From contig DATBFY010000004.1 of NCBI GenBank assembly GCA_036558265.1, forward strand, positions 1 through 7,451: a DNA stretch of 7,451 bases, in the 5' to 3' direction. Position numbers and translations under genes: made by a program. The DNA comes from RYN-433 sp036558265 (lineage in GTDB: Bacteria > Planctomycetota > Phycisphaerae > Tepidisphaerales > Tepidisphaeraceae). Below the pieces are notes generated by a model, which was not told where the DNA came from, ran no database searches, and saw only the letters and a program-made list of their open reading frames with translations. Shown in pieces: positions 1 to 6,700 of this stretch. Every line of letters begins with the position of its first letter. Position 1 is the first letter of the stretch.

Positions 1-1225
1 AGTAGAGCGCGCCGTCGAGACCGACGAACTCCCGCAGGTCAAGGAATCGCTCGCTGGTGTAGATCGGCGCCGACGTGGCCGTGGTCCCGTCGGTGGTGTA
101 GATCTGGCGATGGTCCGGGCAGAAGAAAAGCGTGTCGCCGACGGTCGCCGCCTGGAAGCTGCCGACGGTATACGAGGAGACCGCCTTCTGAAACACCCGC
201 CGCGTGCCCGCGGGCGTGCCGTCGCTCGCCCACACTTCAAAGCTCGTGTCGCCGGGGGCGGCGGCGAACATGATCTTCGCGCCCAGGGCGATCGGTGCTT
301 CGATCACCGTGTTGCTGGGGAAGTCGGACAGTCGCGTGGCCGCGCCGCTGCTCGGATCGACGTGCCAGACGTCGCCGCCGGTCGGCTCCACAACGAGCAG
401 CCGCCCGCCGACCGCATACAACCGCGCCGGGTCGAGGTTCACGCCTGTGGGCACGCGCGCCGTCCCCGCGGATGTGCCGTCCGACTTCCACAGTTCCGCC
501 GGTCCGATCACGACGCGCTTGATGAAGTAGAGCGTGCCGCCCAGCGCAGCGACCTGATCGACCGCCGGCTCGCCCGATCCGACAAGGACGATGCCGATGA
601 AAGCGTCCGGCGCGCCGGCGATGTGTGACGGGCCCAGATCGCGCACCATCAGCGTGCCGCGCGTGGTCCCGTCGCTGGTCCAGAGCTGGAGCGCCCCCGC
701 GGTGGTCGTCGTGAAGAAGAAAAGCCTGCCGTTCGCGTTCGTCAGGTGCGTGGGCGTCGAACTGTCCGTACCGGTCGCGATGTCGCGCATCAGCACCGTC
801 CCGGCCGCGCTGCCGTCCGATTCCCACAGCTCCACCCCGTGTTGCCCGTCATCGCCGACGAAGAACGTGAGATGACCGACCGTGAGCAGCGCATTGTCCC
901 GCACGGCCTGATAGATGTTGCTGGACTCCAGGACCAACCCGCCGTCGGCCCCGGGGCGGACGTCCTTCACAAGCGTGGTCCCCGCCTGGCTGCCATCCGA
1001 CCGCCACAACTCGGGGCCGTGGACGCCGTCATCGTTGACGTAAAGCAGCGTGCCATTGTGGTCGGTCGGGTCCCAGAGAGGCGGCACTTCGCGATCGCCC
1101 AGGCCCGTGTTCACGATCGTGGATAGCAACACCCGCGACTCGAGCGCGGCGCATTCCGGCGGCGACGCCGGTGCGGCGCAGCCAGATGCGCCACGATCAC
1201 GACGACCGCGACGCAGACGCTCCAT
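1..1225 (-). CDS. ELWxSDGT-repeat surface protein with LEPR-like N-terminal motif (C terminus outside window)
   Basis: The reading frame is open from an ATG at 1225 to the window edge, giving 408 complete codons; the C terminus is missing. An in-frame TAA nine bases upstream (stop, GGG, AGC, GTC, then ATG) makes this the first possible start. AAGGGAG (1230-1236) ends only 4 nt from the ATG, a weak and rather close Shine-Dalgarno. The protein carries at least five ELWxSDGTxxGTxxV-type repeats at about residues 72-89 (ELWRSDGSQAGTTLVKDV), 132-149, 180-197, 244-258 and 330-344, with a degenerate one near 375-383. These are typical of large secreted bacterial proteins with predicted beta-propeller-like folds and no known enzymatic activity. 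Residues 28-35 read LESRVLLS, matching the LEPRxLLS motif near the N terminus of many planctomycete surface proteins. The first 27 residues are Arg/Ala/Pro-rich, with no hydrophobic core of a standard signal peptide. Family is confident; precise function, probably cell-surface, is unknown. Loss of the C terminus hides any anchor or dockerin. Confidence 0.88.
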   Translation of the reverse strand, partial: MERLRRGRRDRGASGCAAPASPPECAALESRVLLSTIVNTGLGDREVPPLWDPTDHNGTLLYVNDDGVHGPELWRSDGSQAGTTLVKDVRPGADGGLVLESSNIYQAVRDNALLTVGHLTFFVGDDGQHGVELWESDGSAAGTVLMRDIATGTDSSTPTHLTNANGRLFFFTTTTAGALQLWTSDGTTRGTLMVRDLGPSHIAGAPDAFIGIVLVGSGEPAVDQVAALGGTLYFIKRVVIGPAELWKSDGTSAGTARVPTGVNLDPARLYAVGGRLLVVEPTGGDVWHVDPSSGAATRLSDFPSNTVIEAPIALGAKIMFAAAPGDTSFEVWASDGTPAGTRRVFQKAVSSYTVGSFQAATVGDTLFFCPDHRQIYTTDGTTATSAPIYTSERFLDLREFVGLDGALY

Positions 1226-1263
1226 GACGCTCCCTTAGGCCGATTAAAGACGTGCGAATCCCC

Positions 1264-1281
1264 GCCGTGAGCGGGCACGGC
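1264..1281 (-). promoter_or_regulatory. Perfect 6-bp inverted repeat in the scpB/ELW-gene gap
   Basis: GCCGTG and CACGGC flank a 6-nt spacer in the 123-nt gap after scpB. On the minus strand the stem is followed by GGGGATTCG, not a T run, so it is a poor intrinsic terminator for scpB. In plus orientation it is followed by AGTTTAATT, only weakly terminator-like. It sits between the possible promoter at 1282-1311 and the start of the ELW-repeat gene, so it would be in that gene's 5' leader if the promoter is real. An operator or a structured leader are alternatives; chance is possible for a 6-bp stem in GC-rich DNA. Confidence 0.35.
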
Positions 1282-1311
1282 AGTTTAATTGACTACGAGG
1301 GCTGTAAGCAA
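1282..1311 (-). promoter_or_regulatory. Possible sigma-70-like promoter for the ELW-repeat gene
   Basis: Read on the minus strand, TTGCTT (1311-1306) and TAAACT (1287-1282) are 18 nt apart, matching the -35 and -10 consensus at 3 and 4 of 6 positions. This falls in the most AT-rich part of the gap, about 57 nt before the ATG at 1225. The match is weak and planctomycete promoters are poorly characterised, so it is only a candidate. Confidence 0.22.
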
Positions 1312-1348
1312 AGAAAATGTCGGAATCGTGTGGGTGCGCGAAGCCAGG

Positions 1349-2092
1349 CTATTCGCGCGGTTTAGGCAACGCGTCCGACTGCGGCAGGTCTTTCAGATTA
1401 TTCAGGCCGAAAAGCTGGAGGAACCGCTTGGTCGTGCCGTAGAGGATCGGCCTCCCCGGTTCCTCCGCCCGCCCCGCGATGTTCACCAGGTGCTTTTCCA
1501 TCAACGAGCGGATCGTCTCGCCGCACGCCACCCCGCGGATCGCCTCCACGTCCGCCCGCAGGATCGGTTGCTTGTAGGCGATGATCGCCAGCGTCTCCAG
1601 GGCGGCCTTGGACAGCTTGGCGTCCGCTTCCCGCTGGTGCAGCTTCTTGAGGATGTCCCCGTACTCGGGAAGCGAGAGCATCTGATACCCGCCGGCCACC
1701 TGCTCGATTCGGAATGTCCGCCCGCCATCCTCATATTGCTTGTTGAGATCTTGGACGCCTTTTTTGATCGCCTTCTGCGATTTGATCTCGAGCAGTTCGC
1801 CCAGCCGCTGGCCGGTGAGGGGGTGATGGGTGGAGAAGAGCATTGCCTCCAGGAGGGGCAGGTCCACTGCCTTTGCCCCCTCGGTTTCGTCTTCCTGCTC
1901 CTCGATCTCCTCATTTGCGTTCTCGGCGGCGGCGATGCTAACTTCAGCCTGGGCCTCGCGCTGGGCCTGTTCCTCGGCGGTCTCCACGGGTCCATCGGCG
2001 ACCTCGGGGATCGCTTGGTCGGTGTCGGGGGCGGTGGGTTTGCGCTTGCGGGGCATCGTCTCGTCGTCCGGCCAGACCACTCGCATCACCAT
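1349..2092 (-). CDS. scpB: Segregation and condensation protein B (ScpB), SMC-complex subunit
   Basis: ScpB dimers bind the kleisin ScpA and with SMC form the bacterial condensin that compacts and segregates the chromosome in the cytoplasm. The 247-residue product has the two winged-helix domains of the family at about residues 77-145 and 155-237. Hallmark stretches are LPLLEAMLFSTHHPLTGQRL (78-97), LSKAALETLAIIAYKQPI (160-177), DVEAIRGV (181-188) and GRPILYGTTKRFLQLFGL (213-230). The start at 2092 is chosen because GGGAGG lies 6 nt upstream. An in-frame ATG at 2056 (MPRKRK) lacks a good site, and the open frame further upstream to 2188 is unlikely to be translated. Residues 14-75 are a hydrophilic extension, basic (PRKRK) then very acidic (EEIEEQEDETEG), probably disordered and not part of the usual core of about 180-200 residues. 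No scpA is adjacent in the visible sequence, although the two are often neighbours in other bacteria. The stop is TAG. Confidence 0.95.
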   Translation of the reverse strand: MVMRVVWPDDETMPRKRKPTAPDTDQAIPEVADGPVETAEEQAQREAQAEVSIAAAENANEEIEEQEDETEGAKAVDLPLLEAMLFSTHHPLTGQRLGELLEIKSQKAIKKGVQDLNKQYEDGGRTFRIEQVAGGYQMLSLPEYGDILKKLHQREADAKLSKAALETLAIIAYKQPILRADVEAIRGVACGETIRSLMEKHLVNIAGRAEEPGRPILYGTTKRFLQLFGLNNLKDLPQSDALPKPRE

Positions 2093-2098
2093 GGCAAA

Positions 2099-2104
2099 CC
2101 TCCC
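2099..2104 (-). promoter_or_regulatory. Ribosome binding site that sets the scpB start
   Basis: GGGAGG on the minus strand is followed by TTTGCC and then the ATG at 2092, an ideal 6-nt spacing. It is the best Shine-Dalgarno site in the window and favours the 247-residue form of ScpB over the ATG at 2056. Its first two G residues belong to the 3' arm of the inverted repeat at 2103-2124. Confidence 0.75.
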
Positions 2105-2124
2105 GATAACACAGGAGTTATCGG
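2103..2124 (-). promoter_or_regulatory. Perfect 8-bp inverted repeat abutting the scpB ribosome binding site
   Basis: On the minus strand CCGATAAC, a 6-nt spacer TCCTGT, then GTTATCGG. The 3' arm runs straight into GGGAGG, sharing two G residues. As RNA this is an 8-bp hairpin at the start of the ribosome binding site; the CUCC at the stem-loop junction could alternatively pair with GGAG of the Shine-Dalgarno. As DNA it would be a dyad operator about 11-32 nt upstream of the start codon. It is not a plausible terminator because no T run follows it. The symmetry is directly visible; the regulatory role is inferred. Confidence 0.5.
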
Positions 2125-2156
2125 CATAAGGGCGGAGTGAAATGCAGCGGATTGGC

Positions 2157-2177
2157 CCGCTTCTTACCAGAAAGCGG
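2157..2177 (-). terminator. Weak stem-loop downstream of the kinase gene
   Basis: CCGCTT and AAGCGG are separated by 9 nt, about 30 nt beyond the kinase stop at 2208. There is no T run after the stem on the minus strand (GCCAATCCGC follows), so it is at best a factor-dependent or processing structure, or chance. It is recorded because it is the only candidate 3'-end signal between the kinase and scpB. Confidence 0.2.
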
Positions 2178-2207
2178 TCGATCTGCAAGCCAAGCCAAGG
2201 CGCGCCC

Positions 2208-3731
2208 CTACGGCGAAGTCTCGGTCTCCGACGGCGCGACGGGGAACTCGATGAGGTGGTCGGCCCCGCCGGGGGGATAGCGGAGGTCGCACGAGCCGCC
2301 CAGCTCGCGGGTGACGAAGCTGGTGATCAGCTCCGTCCCCAGCGACGGCGCGGGCGCAGGGGGGGTGGGGGGGCCGCCTTTTTCTTGCCAGCGGAGGCGC
2401 ACGGAGTCGCTCTGTCTCTCCCTGCGAACCTCCCAGGACACCCTCAGGCACCCTCCCGGGGCGCTGTGCGCGCCGTATTTGCAACTGTTGGTGTAGAGCT
2501 CGACCAGGGTCTGCATGAGGGGCAGGACGCTGGCGGCGGGGACCGAGACGTCGGGGCCGGACACCTCCTCGCGGGCCCGGTGACAGGCCATCGCCTGCAT
2601 CAGCTCCAGGGCGGACTTGACCAGGGTACCCAGGGCGACGTTGTCCCAGCCGGTCGTGGCCAGGAGGCGGTGGACGCGGGACATGGCGCGGAGGCGGGCG
2701 TCGATGGCCTCGGCGAACTGCTCGACGTCGGGCACCCGGCCGCGCATGGCGCCGACCAGACCGATCAGCGCTGCCAGATTATTGCCGACGCGGTGCTCGA
2801 CCTCGCGTGCCAGGCGGCGGTTGTGCTCGGCGAGCGCGCGGAAGTGCTGCTCGCGCTCGCGGAGCTGTTCTTCGACGACCTTGCGGCCGGTGACGTCGCG
2901 GAAGAACCAGACGCGGCCGTAATACCGCCCGCGGGTGTCCACGATCGGCGCGCTGTAGCGGTCGAAGGTGCGGCCGTCCTTGAGGGTGATCTCGTCGCGG
3001 CTTCGCTCGGCGGGGTGCTCGTAGAGGTGGCGCACGCGGGCCATGAAGGCGTCGGGGTCGGTCATGTTGTCGTGGACGAAGCGGAGCAATGCCTCGTCGG
3101 TGCGGTTCTCCATCACGGCCTGGGGGATGTGCCAGAGCTGGAGGAACCGGCGGTTGAACCAGAGGACGCGGCCGGTCTGGGAGACGGCGAGGATACCATC
3201 GATCGACGCCTGGCCCTGCGCCTCGAGGAGGCTTTTCTGGAACTGAAGGTCCTGGTCGCTTTGTTTGCGCTCGGTCAGGTCGCGGATGACGGTGACACCG
3301 CCGGCGACGTTGCCCGCCTCGTCCAGGATGGGGCGCGCGGTGGTGCTGATCCAGCTCCCGTCGGGACGGTCGGGATGGCGGACGAAGATCTCGACGTCGT
3401 CCGACGACAGCCCGCGCAGCGCCCGCTGGAGCGGGAGGTCGTGGGGCGGGTAGGGGGTGTGGCCGTCGGGCAGGCAGAAGTGGAAGTACTCGCTCCAGCA
3501 CTCGCGCGGGAGGTCGGGCGGGTCGGCGCCGAGGATGCGGCGCGCCGCGGGGTTAAAGAGGAGGAATCGTCCCTCGCGGTCGGCCACCGCGACGCCGTCC
3601 CCCATGTACTTCAGGATGTGCTGTAGGAGGTGGGACTGGTCCCGCAGGCGCTGCTCGGAGTCCGCCAGCGCGCGGGTGCGAGAGGCCAACTCCTGCTCGG
3701 CGGCGATGCGTTCGTCGGGCTGGAGGGACAT
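2208..3731 (-). CDS. Soluble PAS-PAS sensor histidine kinase, HWE type, orphan
   Basis: The 507-residue product is a cytoplasmic two-component sensor kinase; no signal peptide or membrane segment is visible. A short coiled coil (5-37) leads into PAS domain 1 (about 38-155: GDGVAVADREGRFLLFNPAA, DGHTPYPPHDLPLQRALRG, ending VTVIRDLTERK). PAS domain 2 follows (about 165-285: SIDGILAVSQTGRVLWFNRR, ending VWFFRDVTGRK), then a linker helix. The dimerisation and phosphoacceptor motif is EVEHRVGNNLAALIGL with H313. The stretch DVEQFAEAIDARLRAMSRVH (335-354) and GWDNVALGTLV fit the HWE/HisKA_2 group. The ATPase N box is ELYTNSCKYG (N415), the W-x-E motif is W448-Q-E450 before GGP, and the G2-like motif is GTELI (465-469). 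The His that gives HWE kinases their H is replaced by V410. The ligand and partner are unknown and no response regulator is nearby. The start follows the surface-protein stop by 12 nt with no clear Shine-Dalgarno, suggesting translational coupling. The stop is TAG. Confidence 0.9.
   Translation of the reverse strand: MSLQPDERIAAEQELASRTRALADSEQRLRDQSHLLQHILKYMGDGVAVADREGRFLLFNPAARRILGADPPDLPRECWSEYFHFCLPDGHTPYPPHDLPLQRALRGLSSDDVEIFVRHPDRPDGSWISTTARPILDEAGNVAGGVTVIRDLTERKQSDQDLQFQKSLLEAQGQASIDGILAVSQTGRVLWFNRRFLQLWHIPQAVMENRTDEALLRFVHDNMTDPDAFMARVRHLYEHPAERSRDEITLKDGRTFDRYSAPIVDTRGRYYGRVWFFRDVTGRKVVEEQLREREQHFRALAEHNRRLAREVEHRVGNNLAALIGLVGAMRGRVPDVEQFAEAIDARLRAMSRVHRLLATTGWDNVALGTLVKSALELMQAMACHRAREEVSGPDVSVPAASVLPLMQTLVELYTNSCKYGAHSAPGGCLRVSWEVRRERQSDSVRLRWQEKGGPPTPPAPAPSLGTELITSFVTRELGGSCDLRYPPGGADHLIEFPVAPSETETSP
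2359..2373 (+). repeat. G7-T-G7 homopolymer tract inside the kinase ATPase domain
   Basis: The plus strand has seven G, one T and seven G; the kinase coding strand therefore has C7-A-C7, encoding the Pro-rich part of GGPPTPPAPAP (452-462) just after the W-x-E motif. The run can be split into four GGG blocks with one-base loops, so it fits the G-quadruplex pattern on the template strand. A one-base slip would shift the frame and remove the G2 region. Whether slippage happens is not visible here. Confidence 0.6.
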
Positions 3732-3743
3732 GGCATCAAAAGT

Positions 3744-6700
3744 CTACCGCCGATCGGCCGACCGGGATACCGCACCCTGGCGGCGGGCGCGGCGCCGTGA
3801 TGCGGCGGCAATGAGGGCCAGAGGAACGATGACACCGGGCTCGGGGACGGCGGCGGCGCCGGAGAGCAGGCTGAGCAAGTCCTGCGGCGTTGTGCCGACA
3901 GCGCCGTCATGCGTTTGGTAATGCTGGGCGAGGGGGACCAGGTCGTTGAAGTCCACCAGGCCGTCGCCGGTGAAGTCGCCGGATTGCCAGGGGTCGGGCG
4001 TATCGGGGGCGCCGTCATAGTGCTGGGCCAGCGGGACCAGGTCATTGAAATCGACGCTGCCATCGAGGTTGGCGTCGCCGAGCAGGCGCTGGGTGACGGT
4101 CAGCGTGACGCCCGTGGCGTCGTAGGCCGGCGCGGCGTAGCGGACGTGGTCGGCATCGCCGGCGGGTCCGAGCAGCGCGCCCCTGAGCTGGGTGAACTGC
4201 CCCGCGCGGGAAGCGGCGGTGAGGATGCGGAACGTCTCGCCCGATGCCGGCGCGAAGCCGTCGAGCAAGGCAACCTCGAGCGTGCCAGCCAGATCAGCGT
4301 GGCCACTGATCTTGAGGACGTCGAACTGCTGCACGTACTTGGGCCCGACGGTCGACGGGGGTGCCAACTCGACCTGAAGGGACGCGGCGGGCTCCTGCGC
4401 GTAGTCACCGTCCACATTCAGGGTGCCGGGGGACGCGCCGGGTGAGAACCGTCCCGCATTGACCACCCGCGCCCGCATCGTGCCGCGACCAGTGACCTGG
4501 CCGCTCAGGACGACGCGATCGGTTCCGGTGAGCGTTCCCCAGAGGGTCAGGTCGTGCAGGTTGACGGTCTTGCCGGTGTTGAGCGCGAGGGTGCCGTAGG
4601 TGTTGATCGTGACCTGCGTGCCGAGATCGGTCGCGGTCGAACCCGGCTCGAACGAGAGAAGGGTGGTCGTGCCCGACGCGGTAGAGGAACCGACCGTGGT
4701 CGAACCGGAAACGGCGTAACGACCGCGGAACGTCGCATTGGACTCGAGGAAGCCGACGTCGCCGTTGCCCATGATCGACGAGGACGGCTCGAACGTGTAA
4801 TCGGCGAAGACGAAGTTCAGGGCAGCGCCCTTGGTGACGGAATAGGACCCGGTGGCGGACGACCCGCGGGCGAAGTTGAGTTGACCGGCCTGCACGTCGA
4901 CCGAGCCGCTGTTGGTGAAGAACGGGTAGATGTTGGTGCTGTTGCCGGCGGACTTGACGACGCGGCCGGCATTGTTGAACGCCGGGAAAGGGGGCGGGGC
5001 GGCCAGATCGAACTCCATGGCGTCGGAGCCGCGGATATCGAAGGTTGCGCCGGCGAGGTTGTTGAGCGTCCCGCGCTGGTTGAAGGTGCCGCCCGACCAC
5101 ACGACGGTCCCGGCGTTGTCGAGCGTGCCGTTGACCAGGGTCTTCTGGGCCGTGGAGGAGAGGGTGCCGCCGGCGTTCAGGCGGAGATGCCCGGTGCCGG
5201 AGATGAAGCCGCCGACCCAGTTGAGCGGAGCGGCGGTGGTGAGATCGTCGGCGCTGTTGAGGCGGGCGAGCTCATAACCCAGCGTCGTCGGGGGAAGGGT
5301 TTGCGGGATGCCGGTGGAAAAGTTGGCGGTGCCGTTGATGAGCAGCGCCGCGCCGAGGGACTGCAGGTCCGCGCCGGCGAGGAAACTCGCCTGGGTGATG
5401 CTGGTCGTGCCGGCAACGTTGTAGTGCCCGGAAAAGCCAATCTCGCCGCCCGCAGGCGCGCCCAGGAACTGCACGTCGCCTGCGGACGTGATCGAGGACG
5501 AGGGCGCGAACGTGGTCGGGCTGCTCAACTGGTTGCCGATGACCAGCTTCGTGCCGGATGCCGCGCTGATCGACCCGGTGTGCATGCCGCCGCCAGCAAG
5601 TTGCAGAGAGCCGGTCTGCAGCGTGACCGTGCCGTAATTGTTGAAGGTGGACTCGATGTCCACGAACACCGCGCCGGTGGACTTGAGGAACGTGCCATAG
5701 TTGTTGAATACGCCCGCGCCGCCGCCCGAGCCGAAGACGGGGAGCGCTGCGCCGGCCAGGTGGCGGGCCTCGAACGTGGCGTTGGCGAGGTTGTTGAAGA
5801 CCGCGCCGCCGGTTACCGCGATGCGCCCGTTGCCGGTCCAGAGCGTGTTGCCCGATGCGTTGATCGTGGTCTTGTCGATCGTCTTCCAGTCGTCACCGGT
5901 GATGTTGATGGGGCCGGAGACGTTGATCGTGCCGCCGGTGGTTGCGCCTGGGCCGATCTGCCCGCCTGCGTAGTCGAAGGTCTGGACGGCGAGGGTCTTG
6001 CTCAGGTAGATGCCCGGATATTGGGTGGGCGTGCCGCCGGTCAGGATGAGATGATTGATCGTGGCGTCGTTGGTGATCTGAGCGTCGGCGTCCGCGATCG
6101 TGACCTGCGCCAGGTTGAACGCGCCGTTGAACACGTGATCGCCGCCGGAGAACAGGGCCGAACCGGCGCCGGTCAGCGAGGCGGTGGGGCCCAGGATGGA
6201 ATTGGGGTCAAACGTGCGCGTGCCGGCGAACTCGAGGGTGGCGCCGTTGTCAACGGCGAAGGCCCCGGCGCTGTTCCCGGCGCCATTGGCGAGCGTCAAT
6301 TTGCCGCCGAGCACCTGGAGCGTGGCGTTGTTGTTCAGCGCGCCGGTCATGCGGGCGGCGCCAGCGCCGGTCTTCCTGATCGTCCCGGTGTTCGTGAGCG
6401 TGCCGCCGACCGTGGCGGTATCGATCAACTGGAGCATGCCTCGGTTGGCGATGGAGGCGCCGGTGAGCGAGGCCGAATCGACCGTGACGGTGGCGCTCGG
6501 ATAGATCGTGACGGCAGAGCCGGCGGAGACCGCGGCGCCGCCGGAGATGTTCAGGGTAGCCGTTCCGCCCGCGACCGAGTCCGAGCCGCCGACCGCCAAC
6601 GTGGCGGTGTTGGACCAGAGCGAGCCGGCGCCGCTGACCGAGACCGATCCGTTGGATCCGGCCTGCTGCGCGATGTAGCCGCGGGCATCGCCCGTCGAGC

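Noticed and set aside
237..827. Minus-strand 196-codon open frame within the ELW-repeat gene
   Set aside because: It is out of frame with the ELWxSDGT repeats and is Arg/Gly/His-rich without motifs, a frame shadow.
1264..1281. Intrinsic terminator after scpB
   Set aside because: The stem is only 6 bp and is not followed by a T run on the minus strand, so it is listed only as an inverted repeat.
1289..2140. Plus-strand open frame of 283 codons opposite scpB
   Set aside because: It is antisense to ScpB, which has unmistakable family motifs; the frame has a low-complexity Gly/Leu tail that mirrors the acidic extension.
2093..2188. Upstream start for ScpB at 2188
   Set aside because: The extra residues would read through the inverted repeat and the ribosome binding site; GGGAGG 6 nt before the ATG at 2092 is a much better start signal.
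2142..3626. Plus-strand open frame of 494 codons opposite the kinase
   Set aside because: It shows no recognisable motifs and is fully antisense to a well-supported PAS-PAS-HWE kinase.
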